A DNA stretch of 64,000 bases from Metaclostridioides mangenotii (GCF_018917235.1 NZ_JAHLOF010000002.1:372001-436000); one strand, 5' to 3'. Shown: positions 1 through 12,308, counted from the stretch's first letter. Numbers and translations: made by a program. The notes: a model not told the origin generated them from the sequence alone.

Positions 1-84
1 ACATTTATTTGTGTTGCTATATTTAATATTAGCCCTGTTTACTTAATAATCGGAGGAGGAGTGTATAGCTTATGTCAAAAATAG
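1..84 (+). CDS. Chromate transporter, first half (3' end only)
   Basis: Frame 1 is open from the window edge to a TAG at 82-84 and encodes a hydrophobic tail (NISPVYLIIGGGV) typical of the last membrane helix of a short CHR-family protein. It overlaps the start of the next gene by 13 bases. That fits the known arrangement of two adjacent half-length ChrA proteins that work together. Only about 27 codons are in the window, so the family call rests on context. Confidence 0.55.
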   Translation, partial: TFICVAIFNISPVYLIIGGGVYSLCQK

Positions 85-599
85 CATTACTATTTTTATT
101 ATTCTTTAAAATTGGTGCATTTAGTTTTGGTGGCGGTTATGCAATGCTTCCTTTTATACAGCAGGAATTTATAACTAAAAACCACCTGATAACGAGTCAA
201 GAATTCTTGGATTTATTAGCCATATCACAGTCTACACCTGGACCAGTAGCAATTAATAGCGCAACTTTTGTAGGCTATAAAACAGCTGGTGTGCTTGGCT
301 CTTTAGCTGCTACAATAGGTGTTTCTTTGTTTGCTATAATCGGGCTTACAATTATTTCTAAGCTATTTGATAAGTTTAAAAACAACAAAAGAGTTGAAAA
401 TCTACTTATTGTTCTTAGGCCGATTACTATAGGCTTCATTCTAGCCGCAGCATTTTCTTCTGGCAAAGAAGTATCCTGGAATTGGTATGCTATTATAGCA
501 TTTGCGTCATCATACTTACTTTTACATAAGAAAAAAATTGGTTCTATAGCAATAATATTCATTTACGGTGCGATCGGAATCGCCCTTGCATTTATTTAA
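72..599 (+). CDS. chrA: Chromate transporter, second half (short CHR family)
   Basis: A 175-residue inner-membrane protein of the short-chain CHR family. The N-terminal motif FKIGAFSFGGGYAMLP and the motif SQSTPGPVAINSATFVGY are family signatures, and several hydrophobic segments follow. Short CHR proteins usually act as pairs encoded side by side; the upstream partner ends at base 84. The GGAGGAGGAG stretch at 52-61 is the ribosome binding site. Chromate efflux is the family annotation. In an anaerobe the physiological anion may differ, which is inference. Confidence 0.85.
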   Translation: MSKIALLFLLFFKIGAFSFGGGYAMLPFIQQEFITKNHLITSQEFLDLLAISQSTPGPVAINSATFVGYKTAGVLGSLAATIGVSLFAIIGLTIISKLFDKFKNNKRVENLLIVLRPITIGFILAAAFSSGKEVSWNWYAIIAFASSYLLLHKKKIGSIAIIFIYGAIGIALAFI

Positions 600-605
600 T
601 TACAA

Positions 606-632
606 AAAAGGAGCTTAATAAAGCTCCTTTTT
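606..632. terminator. Bidirectional terminator between chrA and clpX
   Basis: Inverted repeat AAAAGGAGCTT / AAGCTCCTTTT with a short loop and T-runs on both strands. It lies between the convergent ends of chrA and clpX and probably serves both. Confidence 0.8.
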
Positions 633-633
633 A

Positions 634-1884
634 TTATGCACTCTCTTCTTGATCTTTAAGTACAATTTCAGGTTCGACATCAGAATTTTCAACAGATTCT
701 TTCGTAACCAAAACCTTCTTAATATTTTCTCTAGATGGAACTTCAAACATTGTCTCCATCATTATCTCTTCGACTATGCTTCTAAGACCTCTCGCACCTG
801 TATTTCTCTCTATCGCTTTTTTAGCAATAGCTATAAGTGCATCGTCTTCAAACTCAAGTTCAGCATCATCAAGTTCAAATAATTTTTTGTACTGTTTAAC
901 TAGAGCATTTTTTGGTTCTTGTAGTATACGAACTAAGGCACTCTCATCCAGTAACTGTAAAGTAGCTATTACTGGTATTCTTCCTATAAATTCTGGAATT
1001 ATACCGAATTTAAGCAAGTCTTCTGGAAGAACTTTTTCGTACATTTTACCGATATCCATATCTTTCTTGCTCTCTATTTTAGCCCCAAAACCTAGAGTAT
1101 TACTTCCTCTTCGTTTTTGAACAATCTTTTCTATGCCATCGAAAGCCCCACCTAATATAAATAATATATTAGTTGTATCTATCTTTAGGAATTCTTGGTG
1201 TGGATGCTTTCTTCCACCTTGCGGAGGAACATTTGCAACTGTACCCTCTAAAATTTTTAGAAGTGACTGTTGTACACCCTCACCACTAACATCTCTAGTG
1301 ATAGATGGATTTTCTGATTTTCTTGCTATTTTATCGATCTCATCTATATAGATGATACCTTTTTCTGCTTTTTCTATGTCAAAATCTGCTGCTTGGATAA
1401 GTTTTAAAAGTATATTTTCAACATCTTCACCAACATATCCAGCTTCTGTTAAAGAAGTCGCATCTGCCATTGCAAATGGAACATTTAATGTTTTTGCCAA
1501 TGTTTGTGCTAATAATGTCTTACCAGAGCCAGTAGGGCCTAATAAAAGAACATTACTTTTCTGTATCTCAACATCTTTAGAGATAGTTTTTTTACCGCCT
1601 ATTCTCTTATAATGATTGTATACTGCTACAGATAGAGATTTTTTAGCTTTTTCTTGACCTATTACATAGTCATTTAGTATCTCCATCATCTCTTTAGGTT
1701 TTGGTAAAGATATTGAACTATCTTCTATAATATCTTCCATTTCCTCTTGGATGATTTCGTCACAAAGCTCAACACATTCATCACAAATGTAAACATTTGG
1801 GCCTGCAATTAATCTTCTTACTTGATCTTGATTTTTACCGCAGAATGAACATTTTAACTGTCGTTTATCTTCGTATTTAGACAT
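634..1884 (-). CDS. clpX: ATP-dependent Clp protease ATP-binding subunit ClpX
   Basis: AAA+ unfoldase of 416 residues that recognises tagged proteins and threads them into ClpP. The N-terminal zinc-binding domain shows CSFCGK and [10 protein letters not shown]. Walker A is GPTGSGKT, Walker B is [11 protein letters not shown], and a pore-loop region [10 protein letters not shown] and the ClpP-contact loop region NTLGFGAK are present. Length is normal. It lies 12 bases downstream of a clpP gene, in the order tig-clpP-clpP-clpX, so one transcript is likely. Confidence 0.98.
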   Translation of the reverse strand: MSKYEDKRQLKCSFCGKNQDQVRRLIAGPNVYICDECVELCDEIIQEEMEDIIEDSSISLPKPKEMMEILNDYVIGQEKAKKSLSVAVYNHYKRIGGKKTISKDVEIQKSNVLLLGPTGSGKTLLAQTLAKTLNVPFAMADATSLTEAGYVGEDVENILLKLIQAADFDIEKAEKGIIYIDEIDKIARKSENPSITRDVSGEGVQQSLLKILEGTVANVPPQGGRKHPHQEFLKIDTTNILFILGGAFDGIEKIVQKRRGSNTLGFGAKIESKKDMDIGKMYEKVLPEDLLKFGIIPEFIGRIPVIATLQLLDESALVRILQEPKNALVKQYKKLFELDDAELEFEDDALIAIAKKAIERNTGARGLRSIVEEIMMETMFEVPSRENIKKVLVTKESVENSDVEPEIVLKDQEESA

Positions 1885-1896
1885 ATTAACCCCTCC

Positions 1897-2481
1897 CTAC
1901 GGTTTGCTTATAATCACTTCATCAATTAAACCATATTCTTTTGCTTCTTCAGCACTCATAAAATTATCACGTTCAGTATCCATTTTAACTTTTTCAAGTG
2001 GTTGACCTGATCTCTCTGATAATATTTTGTTTATTGTCTCTTTAATATTTAATAATCTCTTAGTGTGTATTTCTATGTCTGTCGCTTGACCTCTTGTTCC
2101 TCCAAGTGGTTGATGTATCATTACTTCACTATTTGGTAAAGAGAATCTTTTTCCTTTTGCTCCTGAAGTAAGTAGAAAAGCTCCCATTGATGCTGCCATT
2201 CCTATACATATTGTACTTACATCTGGTTTTATATACTGCATAGTATCGTATATAGCCATTCCAGCTGTAACACTTCCTCCCGGAGAATTTATATATAGGT
2301 GTATATCCTTATCTGGATCTTCAGCTTCTAAAAATAAAAGCTGTGCTACTACAAGTCCAGCTGTAATATCATTTACTTCTTCACCTAAAAATATTATTCT
2401 ATCTTTTAGTAATCTTGAGTAAATATCGTAAGATCTTTCTCCTCTTCCAGTTTGCTCAACAACTACAGGTACTGATGCCAT
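1897..2481 (-). CDS. clpP: ATP-dependent Clp protease proteolytic subunit (copy next to clpX)
   Basis: A 194-residue S14 serine peptidase that forms the tetradecameric barrel used by ClpX and ClpC. The catalytic triad is intact: Ser98 in GMAASMGAF, His123 in MIHQPLGG and Asp172 in TERDNF. It is about 85 percent identical, by eye, to the gene just upstream, and the strongest differences fall at the axial surface and the handle helix. The start has a GGGGG-rich binding site. It may be the partner dedicated to ClpX, but that is inference from position. Confidence 0.97.
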   Translation of the reverse strand: MASVPVVVEQTGRGERSYDIYSRLLKDRIIFLGEEVNDITAGLVVAQLLFLEAEDPDKDIHLYINSPGGSVTAGMAIYDTMQYIKPDVSTICIGMAASMGAFLLTSGAKGKRFSLPNSEVMIHQPLGGTRGQATDIEIHTKRLLNIKETINKILSERSGQPLEKVKMDTERDNFMSAEEAKEYGLIDEVIISKP

Positions 2482-2527
2482 TATGCATACCCCCTTTTTT
2501 ATTATTTATCAAACTTAGATAGATATA

Positions 2528-3112
2528 CTACGGTTTATGAACTATAACCTCATCGATTAAGCCATATTCTTTGGCCTCTATTGCACTCATAAAGTTATCA
2601 CGTTCAGTGTCCATTTGAATTTTTTCTAATGGTTGACCTGTTCTCTCAGATAAAATTTTGTTTAGACTCTCTTTAGTCTTAAGTATTCTTTTAGCATGAA
2701 TTTCTATATCTGTAGCTTGACCTTGTGTACCACCAAGTGGCTGGTGAATCATTATTTCACTGTTTGGTAAAGCTAATCTCTTACCTTTTGTCCCTGCTGC
2801 CAATAGGAAAGCTCCCATTGATGCTGCCATTCCTATACATATTGTGCTTACATCTGGTTTGATATATTGCATAGTGTCATATATAGCCATTCCAGCTGTA
2901 ATACTACCACCTGGAGAGTTGATATATAAATGTATATCTTTATCTGGATCATCTGCTTCTAAGAATAACAGTTGCGCTACTACTAATCCTGAAGTAACGT
3001 CGTCAACTTGATCACCAAGAAAGATTATTCTATCTTTTAATAATCTTGAGTAGATATCATAAGATCTCTCTCCTAACCCAGTTTGTTCAACTACCATAGG
3101 TACTAATGCCAT
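2528..3112 (-). CDS. clpP: ATP-dependent Clp protease proteolytic subunit (second tandem copy)
   Basis: The second ClpP, 194 residues, with Ser98, His123 and Asp172 all present. It begins [12 protein letters not shown] where the other begins [12 protein letters not shown]. The 46-base gap and high identity point to a tandem duplication. Both copies keep complete catalytic machinery and a good ribosome binding site, so both are probably expressed, possibly forming mixed barrels. Confidence 0.97.
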   Translation of the reverse strand: MALVPMVVEQTGLGERSYDIYSRLLKDRIIFLGDQVDDVTSGLVVAQLLFLEADDPDKDIHLYINSPGGSITAGMAIYDTMQYIKPDVSTICIGMAASMGAFLLAAGTKGKRLALPNSEIMIHQPLGGTQGQATDIEIHAKRILKTKESLNKILSERTGQPLEKIQMDTERDNFMSAIEAKEYGLIDEVIVHKP

Positions 3113-3140
3113 ATGCCATACCCCCTTTTATCTATACAAT

Positions 3141-3166
3141 TTGCAGTGGGCTAACCACCCACTGCA
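3141..3166 (-). terminator. Hairpin between tig and clpP
   Basis: Strong inverted repeat TTGCAGTGG / CCACTGCAA between tig and the first clpP. On the minus strand the T-run is weak, so it may only attenuate read-through from tig into clpP rather than stop it. Confidence 0.5.
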
Positions 3167-3184
3167 AGTTGTTTTTGTATTAAT

Positions 3185-4471
3185 TTATGCTAATTTTGCA
3201 TTTTCAACTAAGAAATCTATTGTTTTTCTCATCTTGATTTGATTTTTTATATCTTCTATATCTTCTTCTCTAAATGCTTTCTTTATTTCTTCTAAATTCA
3301 TATTGTACATAGTTGCCATTGACTCTAACTCAGTGTTTAGTTCTTCGTCAGTAGCGTCTATATCTTCTTTATTGCAGATAGCTTCTAATACTAATGATGA
3401 TTTAACAACTTTTTGAGCTTCTTCTTTTCTTTCTTCTTTCATCTCATCTATATTTCTACCTGTCATTGATAAAAGTTGATCTAAGCCAAATCCTTGAGCT
3501 TGAAGTTGATAGTGTAACTCGTTTAACATATTGTCTACTTGAGTTTTTACCATAACTTCTGGAACTTCAACCTCTGTTCCTTCAGCTACTTTTTCAACAA
3601 CTTTGCTTCTTAATTCATTTTCAACTTTAACTTTAGTCTCTTCTTCTAACTTTTCTCTAATATCTTTTTTAAGTTCATCTAGTGTATCAAATTCACTTAC
3701 ATCTTTAGCAAATTCATCATCTAATGTAGATAATTCTTTTACTTTAACGTCTTTAATAGAAACTTTAAATACTACTGGCTTACCAGCAAGATCTTCAGCA
3801 TGATACTCTTCCGGGAATGTAACATTTACATCTACATCATCTCCAACTTTTTTACCTACTAATTGATCTTCAAATCCTGGTATAAATGAGTTTGATCCGA
3901 TAACAAGGTTGTGGTTTTCGCCTTTTCCACCTTCAAACGCTACTCCATTGTCAAATCCTTCGAAGTCTATAACAGCTGTATCTCCATCTTCTATAGCTTT
4001 TTCTGGAGCACTTACCATTCTAGCATTGTTGTCTAACATTTGATTTAATTTAGCGTCAACATCTTCATCTTTTACAGTATCTTCAACTTTTTCTACTTCT
4101 ATACCTTTATATATACCCAATTCAAACTCTGGTTTAACTTCAACATTAAGAACCATTACTATTCCGTTATCTTTACTTATTTCTTCTACATCTAAATCTG
4201 GGTTATCTATTGGATCTATTCCTAATTCTTTTACTGCATCTGGATAAACTTCTGGGAATAATATCTCTATAGCGTCGTTATAGAAAAGCCCCTTACCAAA
4301 TTGAGTTTCAAGTACTACTCTTGGAGCCTTACCTTTTCTAAATCCAGGTATGTTATAGTTCTTTCTTGTTTTTTTATAAGCTTTATCAACTGCTACGTCG
4401 AAGCTTTTGCTATCAACTGTTATTTTAAAATTAACTTTATTTCCTTCTTTTTTTATAAGTTCTGCTTTCAT
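3185..4471 (-). CDS. tig: Trigger factor, ribosome-associated chaperone and peptidyl-prolyl isomerase
   Basis: A 428-residue chaperone that binds the ribosome exit tunnel. The ribosome-binding loop is GFRKGKAPR near residue 45. A central FKBP-type domain (around residues 150-240, with DTAVIDFEGF) and a helical C-terminal substrate-cradle domain follow. I place the start at ATG 4471, giving MKAELIKKEG, because AGGAGGAG lies just upstream. The reading frame is open further upstream but that extension lacks family similarity. It heads the clp cluster, as in many Firmicutes. Confidence 0.97.
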   Translation of the reverse strand: MKAELIKKEGNKVNFKITVDSKSFDVAVDKAYKKTRKNYNIPGFRKGKAPRVVLETQFGKGLFYNDAIEILFPEVYPDAVKELGIDPIDNPDLDVEEISKDNGIVMVLNVEVKPEFELGIYKGIEVEKVEDTVKDEDVDAKLNQMLDNNARMVSAPEKAIEDGDTAVIDFEGFDNGVAFEGGKGENHNLVIGSNSFIPGFEDQLVGKKVGDDVDVNVTFPEEYHAEDLAGKPVVFKVSIKDVKVKELSTLDDEFAKDVSEFDTLDELKKDIREKLEEETKVKVENELRSKVVEKVAEGTEVEVPEVMVKTQVDNMLNELHYQLQAQGFGLDQLLSMTGRNIDEMKEERKEEAQKVVKSSLVLEAICNKEDIDATDEELNTELESMATMYNMNLEEIKKAFREEDIEDIKNQIKMRKTIDFLVENAKLA

Positions 4472-4617
4472 TCTCCTACTCCTCCTAATTATCTTTATGC
4501 AATTCCCCATATTGGTATTATAATTCATTCGTTCAATAATGCAACCTCTTAATTATATCACATAAGTTTTTTTATTTACAAGTGATCAATCATATCAATT
4601 TAACAATTATACTTTGC

Positions 4618-5088
4618 CTATAATTTTACGTCTTTGACGTCTAATTTATCTCCATTTATTCCCATTATAACAATGCTTTTATAATTTACATGTCTAGGAA
4701 TAGAAGTACTCCCTGGATTTATAAAAAATATGCTGTCTTCTTCATCTTTATACGGTATATGAGTATGTCCAAATACTACTATATCTGCTCCAATATCTTT
4801 AGCTTTTTTTTTAAGTAGGTCTACTCCATGTTTTACATTGTATTTATGACCATGACATAAAAAAATTGTTTTATTTTCAATTTCAATAGTTAATTCTTCT
4901 TCCACATTTTCGTAGTCACAATTACCTTTTACTGCAATTATATCTATCCCTGTTACTTGATTTATATATTTTGAATCTACAAAATTATCACCAGCATGAA
5001 GTATCAAATCACAATCTTTTAAATACTCTATTGCTTTGTCGATACTTTTTTTCATTCTATGAGTATCACTTACTACTCCGACTTTCAT
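4618..5088 (-). CDS. YfcE/MJ0936-type metallophosphoesterase
   Basis: A 156-residue calcineurin-like phosphodiesterase. Metal-binding motifs are all present: SDTHR at the N-terminus, HAGDNF, GNCD, CHGH and GHTH near the C-terminus. Small enzymes of this family hydrolyse phosphodiesters in vitro, and the natural substrate is generally unknown. Its ATG overlaps the stop codon of the upstream RNase PH/RdgB gene by one base (TAATG), so the two are translationally coupled. Confidence 0.9.
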   Translation of the reverse strand: MKVGVVSDTHRMKKSIDKAIEYLKDCDLILHAGDNFVDSKYINQVTGIDIIAVKGNCDYENVEEELTIEIENKTIFLCHGHKYNVKHGVDLLKKKAKDIGADIVVFGHTHIPYKDEEDSIFFINPGSTSIPRHVNYKSIVIMGINGDKLDVKDVKL

Positions 5089-6437
5089 TATTTATTAACT
5101 CTTTTTTCAAATTCTACTCTCATAAATCTTAAAGCTTGTGCTCTGTGGCTTATAGTGTTTTTCATGTCGCTAGACATTTCAGAAAATGTTTTGTCGTATT
5201 CATCTACTATAAACAGACTATCATATCCAAATCCATTTTCTCCAACTTCTTTAAATCCTATTCTGCCATCACATGTTCCTCTAACAGTAAATGTTTTACC
5301 ATCCGGGAATACAACTGCTATAGCAGATACGAATTTTGCACCTCTTTTTTCTTTAGGAACATCTTTTAAATCTTCTAGTAATTTTTTTCTATTATCTTCA
5401 TCAGTTGCATTTTCACCAGCAAATCTAGCAGAGAATATTCCAGGTTTACCACCTAAAGCTTCAACTTCAAGTCCAGAATCATCAGCAATAACTATCATAT
5501 TTGTTTCTTTTGCAATTCTTCTTGCTTTTATTAGTGAATTGTGTTCAAATGTCTTACCATCTTCAATAATCTCTATTTTATCTAGATCTAAATCTTTTAA
5601 CGTATATATTTGATAGTCTAATCCTTTTAATATAGAGTTCATTTCTCTTAGTTTATTTTTATTTCCAGTAGCCACAACTATCTCTTTTCCGTACTCCATT
5701 CCAATTATAGCTTCAGTAATTTCACCGAGAACTTCTTTTTGTACCTTTATAAGTTCTTTATTACCTATTTCTGCAAGTTCTAAAAGCATGTATAAATTCC
5801 TTTTAGAGAAAGGCTTGTCTTCCCCAGCTCCTTGAACTTCCACAAATTCGCCTCTGTTTGTCATTACTATATTCATATCTACTGATGCCTTTGAATCTTC
5901 TTCATAACATAAATCTAAGGCATATTCATTCTCTACGACTCCTACACTAACAGCTGATACAAAGCTGGTAATAGGTATCTCTTTTATAATTTTTTCCTGA
6001 TACATTTTGTATATAGCATCAGCTACTGCTACAAAAGCTCCAGTAATTGAAGCAGTTCTTGTCCCACCATCTGCTTGTATAACATCACAATCTACCCAGA
6101 TAGTTCTCTCACCTATTTTATCTAAGTCTACAACTGATCTAATCGATCTACCTATGAATCTCTGTATTTCCTGAGTTCTTCCGTCCAATTTACCCCTAAC
6201 TGCATCCCTTATTTTTCTTTGCTTAGTTGACATAGGAAGCATTGAATACTCTGCATTTATCCAACCTTTACCTGTATTTCTTAAAAATGGTGGGACTTTA
6301 TCTTCAACATATGCTGTGCATATTACTTTAGTCTCTCCCATCTCTATAAGTACTGATCCTTCAGCGTATTTAGTATAGTTTCTTGTTATTTTTACAGGCC
6401 TAATATCATCATAATTTCTTCCATCAATTCTCGTCAT
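5088..6437 (-). CDS. rph-rdgB: Ribonuclease PH fused to XTP/dITP pyrophosphatase
   Basis: A 449-residue bifunctional protein. Residues 1 to about 245 are RNase PH, the 3' tRNA-trimming phosphorolytic exonuclease ([16 protein letters not shown], then [20 protein letters not shown]). From about residue 250 the RdgB/HAM1 domain begins with [14 protein letters not shown] and includes [22 protein letters not shown]. It removes non-canonical purine triphosphates. This fusion is known in clostridia. It is followed by the coupled phosphoesterase. Confidence 0.96.
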   Translation of the reverse strand: MTRIDGRNYDDIRPVKITRNYTKYAEGSVLIEMGETKVICTAYVEDKVPPFLRNTGKGWINAEYSMLPMSTKQRKIRDAVRGKLDGRTQEIQRFIGRSIRSVVDLDKIGERTIWVDCDVIQADGGTRTASITGAFVAVADAIYKMYQEKIIKEIPITSFVSAVSVGVVENEYALDLCYEEDSKASVDMNIVMTNRGEFVEVQGAGEDKPFSKRNLYMLLELAEIGNKELIKVQKEVLGEITEAIIGMEYGKEIVVATGNKNKLREMNSILKGLDYQIYTLKDLDLDKIEIIEDGKTFEHNSLIKARRIAKETNMIVIADDSGLEVEALGGKPGIFSARFAGENATDEDNRKKLLEDLKDVPKEKRGAKFVSAIAVVFPDGKTFTVRGTCDGRIGFKEVGENGFGYDSLFIVDEYDKTFSEMSSDMKNTISHRAQALRFMRVEFEKRVNK

Positions 6438-6551
6438 ACTTATTCCTCTCCTAAGCTATTTTCTTCTTGCATTACTTTAATCCTTTATCGTCATAATAAA
6501 AGACTATCACTATTTATAAAAGTTATCTACATTATATACACAAATTATAGC

Positions 6552-8579
<2,028 letters not shown>

Positions 8580-8631
8580 TCAATTATCTCCTATTGCAGT
8601 ATATTTTCTTTACTTTTTACTCTTTAGTATT

Positions 8632-9567
8632 TTAATATCCTCTTTTTAGGTCTACTACATTTTTTAAGTTATCATTATTTATAAATTTTTTAAGATTATT
8701 ATATACTAAATCAAATACCCTATCTGGATTTTTATCAGACCACCAAGAATTATGGGGTGTAACAATTACATTATCAAAATCCCATAGTTTATTATCTTCG
8801 CTCAACGGCTCCTCTTCAAAAACATCAAGAGCTACACCCCTAAACTTACCAATGCAATCAATGAGATCATCTTGATTTATTAAATCTCCTCTTCCTATAT
8901 TAATAAAAACAGATCCTTCATTCATGAGTTCAAACTTATCTTTATTAACAAGTCCTATAGTTTCTTTTGTAGAGGGCATTGAAGCTACTACAACATCACA
9001 TGATTTAAATATTTCATCCAAATTAGATGTAGAAAAACACTTATCGAAATACTCTCTTATACTTCCTTTAGTATTAACTCCCCACACTTCAACATCAAAG
9101 GCTTTTAGTCTCTTAGCAGCTTCCATTGCAATAGTTCCTGTGCCTAAAAATCCAACTCTTATTCCACTAACTTCTTTTGTTGTGAAATCCGGTTTCCATA
9201 CTTTATTTTTCTGATTTTTATAAAAACTCACTGTGTTTTTGTATATGTCTAATATAGATTTTACTATCCACTCACCAATTGGTATACTATATCCGCCTCT
9301 ATTATTGGATACAATTATTTCTCTTTCTACTATTTCTTGTTTTGGTAGTTGGTCGATTCCTACACTCGTTGTTTGAATGTATTTCAAGTTTTTCATTTGA
9401 TTTATATCTAGTCTAGAAAAACTATCATATGTTACTAAAACATCAGCAGTATTTATTTCTTCAGTATTCTCAATAATCTTCTCTGACTTGTATATTACCT
9501 CATATCCTAAATCTTTTACCATATTTATTTTTTCTTCATCATATTTAACTGTGAATAAAACTTTCAT
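8632..9567 (-). CDS. D-isomer specific 2-hydroxyacid dehydrogenase
   Basis: A 311-residue NAD(P)-dependent oxidoreductase. The Rossmann motif GFLGTGTIAMEAA is near residue 140. The catalytic residues follow the family pattern: Arg in NIGRGDLI, Glu in DVFEEEPL and His in VTPHNSWWS. The exact substrate (phosphoglycerate, lactate, hydroxyisocaproate and others) cannot be read from the sequence. It has its own GGGG-type ribosome binding site and stands between ligA and a DUF3783 gene. Confidence 0.9.
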   Translation of the reverse strand: MKVLFTVKYDEEKINMVKDLGYEVIYKSEKIIENTEEINTADVLVTYDSFSRLDINQMKNLKYIQTTSVGIDQLPKQEIVEREIIVSNNRGGYSIPIGEWIVKSILDIYKNTVSFYKNQKNKVWKPDFTTKEVSGIRVGFLGTGTIAMEAAKRLKAFDVEVWGVNTKGSIREYFDKCFSTSNLDEIFKSCDVVVASMPSTKETIGLVNKDKFELMNEGSVFINIGRGDLINQDDLIDCIGKFRGVALDVFEEEPLSEDNKLWDFDNVIVTPHNSWWSDKNPDRVFDLVYNNLKKFINNDNLKNVVDLKRGY

Positions 9568-9605
9568 TTATATTCCCCCCTCGTAAAATATCTAATTGGC
9601 TATTA

Positions 9606-10028
9606 TTATTTATGTTCAAAAGATTTTCCACTAGAAAGGGCTGTGTTTTCCTCAATAAGATTTGCTATTAAGTTGCTTAGTGTCCAATCTATAGATGTTT
9701 CTGTAACCATAGCTGTAAGTGGTCTTCTCATTCTCATTTTTTTAAGACTATCCAAAAAACCACTAACCTTTTGTGCAGGTATGTTATTGAAAATAATCGC
9801 CTTGCTTGATAAAACTTTTTCATTATTTTCTTCTATTTTCCCAGATAATATGTCATTTATTGTATTTTCCCCATGTTTCCCGCTAACAACTATATTTTCC
9901 TTTATTCCAGCAAACCTACTCACATTTCTAATCAGAGATAATTCTTTTTTATCGAAATTAACAAGAATTATACATGTCTTACTGTCATTGCTGTTTTTAT
10001 TATCACTTGATATTTTTTCAAAACTCAT
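9606..10028 (-). CDS. DUF3783 domain protein
   Basis: A 140-residue soluble protein. After a polar N-terminus it has a beta-alpha core (TCIILVNFDKKEL) and a segment with IIFNNIPAQKVSGFLDSLKK followed by MRRPLTAMVTETSIDW, which I recognise as the DUF3783 pattern. The function is unknown. It is downstream of the 10.2-11.0 kb Fe-S gene but separated from it by a terminator-like hairpin. Confidence 0.7.
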   Translation of the reverse strand: MSFEKISSDNKNSNDSKTCIILVNFDKKELSLIRNVSRFAGIKENIVVSGKHGENTINDILSGKIEENNEKVLSSKAIIFNNIPAQKVSGFLDSLKKMRMRRPLTAMVTETSIDWTLSNLIANLIEENTALSSGKSFEHK

Positions 10029-10148
10029 TTAATTCGCCTCTTTTTTCCATAATTTAAAAAACATTTATATATTTTAATTTACCCTATAAATTTGAATTAA
10101 TCAATTTTTATGATAAAAGTTTTCATTTATTTATTTTCTCAATTAAAA

Positions 10149-10197
10149 TAAAACCAACTCTTCATTTATATTTGATGTACGAAAAGTTAGTTTTTTT
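10149..10197. terminator. Long terminator hairpin downstream of the Fe-S gene
   Basis: Arms AAAACCAACTCTTC and GAAAAGTTAGTTTT pair with only two G-U or mismatch positions. T-runs lie on both sides. It stops the minus-strand transcript ending at 10199. Confidence 0.65.
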
Positions 10198-10198
10198 A

Positions 10199-10960
10199 TT
10201 ATTTACACGGAATCTTTGTAGAGCATGGTAACCCTACCACACATTTTCCACATATATCGCAAAGTCCAAGATATGAATATTTCCTATCGTTTTCTAAACA
10301 CATCTCATAACAATTCTTTCTAATAAAGTCATCCTTTTTTAATGCATTGTTCACGCATCTACTTACACAACTTCCACATTTACCATTATTTTTATATATG
10401 CAAAACTCCTTATCGGGTCGTTTTGAAGGTTTTAATTTCATACTTGTAACAACACTTCCAATCCTTCCACAGCATCCTTTTTCCGTAATTAACATATTGT
10501 TTAATCCAAAAGTACCAAGTCCTGCTATATACGCTACATGCCTTTGAGACCAATCGCTTATGAGTTTATCTGTATCAAAATGATATGTACCAGGTATTGC
10601 GTAAGCTTTATCCCCTAGTTTATCAATTTCATCAGCTAAATTTTTATTTATCTCATATATTAATTCATTTGTCTCAACATACGCTTTTGCCCATTCTTCA
10701 GAAGATTCTCTCCCTTTGATATTGCTTTTGTTAATCTCATCTGCAAATGGTATAAAGTAAACTATTACGGTATTCGCTTCTGCTAAAAAATCTTTAGGCA
10801 TTGCATGTGTTACAGCAACTGCTTCTTTAAGATCATAAAACAGCTTGTCACTTGCATCTGCATATTTTACTATCGCTTCTTTCCAGCTAGTATTTACATC
10901 TACTTTATTTGTAAATTTATTTATATATTCTTTGATAAACAATTCGATTTTTTCATGCAT
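10199..10960 (-). CDS. QueG-like 4Fe-4S double-cluster protein
   Basis: A 253-residue protein of the epoxyqueuosine-reductase-like family. A cobalamin-dependent-type N-terminal fold includes WSQRHVAYIAGLGTFGLNNMLIT. Cysteine clusters follow: CGSCVSRCVNNAL, CYEMCLEN and CDICGKCVVGLPC. It is much shorter than true QueG and its second cluster is atypical, so a role in queuosine synthesis is not assured. An electron-transfer or corrinoid-related role is also possible. Confidence 0.75.
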   Translation of the reverse strand: MHEKIELFIKEYINKFTNKVDVNTSWKEAIVKYADASDKLFYDLKEAVAVTHAMPKDFLAEANTVIVYFIPFADEINKSNIKGRESSEEWAKAYVETNELIYEINKNLADEIDKLGDKAYAIPGTYHFDTDKLISDWSQRHVAYIAGLGTFGLNNMLITEKGCCGRIGSVVTSMKLKPSKRPDKEFCIYKNNGKCGSCVSRCVNNALKKDDFIRKNCYEMCLENDRKYSYLGLCDICGKCVVGLPCSTKIPCK

Positions 10961-11060
10961 AGTTTTAACCTCCAGAAAAATAGTCTACTATTATAATGTG
11001 ATAAAGGTTATAAAAAGTCCTTTTTTATTAGATAATAAAACTATCTTTTAATTCAACATA

Positions 11061-11093
11061 AATAAGGCTATATAGTATCTACATAGCCTTATT
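11061..11093. terminator. Hairpin downstream of the glycosyltransferase
   Basis: Perfect inverted repeat AATAAGGCTAT / ATAGCCTTATT. The T-runs are weak on both strands. It probably closes the minus-strand transcript of the glycosyltransferase, about 130 bases after its stop codon. Confidence 0.5.
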
Positions 11094-11225
11094 CTATTAC
11101 TATAATTACACTTTTAACTATATTCAAAGCAAGAATATAGCCAAAAATTGTAATATCAACAATAGTCATCACAATAATACCTACAACATCCAGAGAAGCG
11201 GTATTTAACGCAATGGTGAATCCAA

Positions 11226-12308
11226 TTATTTTTTCTTATTCTTTAAACCATTAAAATAGTTTTCGTTATATAAAACGGCATCATTATTAGGTTTAAGCTT
11301 TTTTGCCTTTTCATGATAAAATATTGCTTTTTCAATATCACCTAATCGATCATAACATACACTTAGTTGTATACTCGGAATAAAATCATAACAATCATTT
11401 AACTTAAATCCTTGTTTTCTATCATTTATATCTTTAGTTATTGCAATTTTATACCAAAATATTGCTTGATTAAATTTTTTTCTATCAAATAAATGTTTTC
11501 CAATATCACAGCAAATCTCAGCTCTAGGATCGTCAAACTCGAAACTTCTAAAAAGAGAATATAATGCATTTTTTTCATCTTTAATCAAGTAATAACAAGT
11601 TGACATATCTTTGCATGCACTTATACAATCTTCTACCCAACCCTCGCCTGAATTTAAAAATTTATTAAATCCTTCAATTGCTTCATCATATCTGTCATTG
11701 TAATAGAGCTCTCTTGAATAATAGAATTGCTCTCTCGGCCCAAATAATTTTCCATCTTTTATCATTTTTTCAAAAATTCTAATGTTCCTCTTTGGATCTT
11801 TACCACCTTGCTTTTTATGTGTAACTGCAACATCAGAATGAATCATGTTACCAGAGGGTGTTATAACTTCATGTATTTCTCCAACCCATTTGTAGTTATT
11901 TATTCTCTTAAAAATTCTTTCCCTAAAATACGAATATGTTGGTTTACCGTCTTCATCAAAAGCTACATTGTATTTCATAAACACCATGTCAATTGTACTG
12001 CTTAATGATTTCTTTAATTTTAATAAACCAACTTTATCCTTTTGCGTAATAACATCATCAGCATCAAGCCACATAACATATTCCTTAGTAGCTTTTGAAA
12101 ATGAATAGTTGCGTGCAGCAGCAAAATCTTCTATCCATCTAAAATCATATAATTTATCTGTATATTTTCTAACTATTTCTTTTGTTTTATCAGTTGAACC
12201 TGTGTCTACGATAATTATTTCATCAACTACATCTTTAATAGAATCTAGGCATCTCCCTATAACTGCTTCTTCATTTTTGACAATCATGCATAAACTTAAA
12301 TCTATCAT
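11226..12308 (-). CDS. GT2 glycosyltransferase, probable spore glycoprotein glycosyltransferase (SgtA-like)
   Basis: A 360-residue protein. The N-terminal GT-A domain has SLCMIVKNEEAVIGRCL, IVDTGSTDKT and the metal-binding WLDADD. The C-terminal half is tetratricopeptide-like helices (YDEAIEGFNKF, NQAIFWYKIAI, IEKAIFYHEKAKKLKPNN). It lies directly downstream of the collagen-like exosporium gene on the same strand. In Clostridioides difficile sgtA beside bclA3 glycosylates the collagen-like protein, so the same job is likely here. It could glycosylate the many Thr residues of the collagen region. Confidence 0.85.
   Translation of the reverse strand: MIDLSLCMIVKNEEAVIGRCLDSIKDVVDEIIIVDTGSTDKTKEIVRKYTDKLYDFRWIEDFAAARNYSFSKATKEYVMWLDADDVITQKDKVGLLKLKKSLSSTIDMVFMKYNVAFDEDGKPTYSYFRERIFKRINNYKWVGEIHEVITPSGNMIHSDVAVTHKKQGGKDPKRNIRIFEKMIKDGKLFGPREQFYYSRELYYNDRYDEAIEGFNKFLNSGEGWVEDCISACKDMSTCYYLIKDEKNALYSLFRSFEFDDPRAEICCDIGKHLFDRKKFNQAIFWYKIAITKDINDRKQGFKLNDCYDFIPSIQLSVCYDRLGDIEKAIFYHEKAKKLKPNNDAVLYNENYFNGLKNKKK

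Noticed and set aside
5059..5613. A 184-codon plus-strand ORF opposite the rph-rdgB gene
   Set aside because: Antisense shadow of a well-supported gene, without binding site or domain.
11110..11225. Tyr/Cys-rich stretch after the glycosyltransferase (YRFSGCCRYYCDDYC)
   Set aside because: It looks like a small coat protein tail but has no start codon or binding site and is not continuous with the upstream gene.
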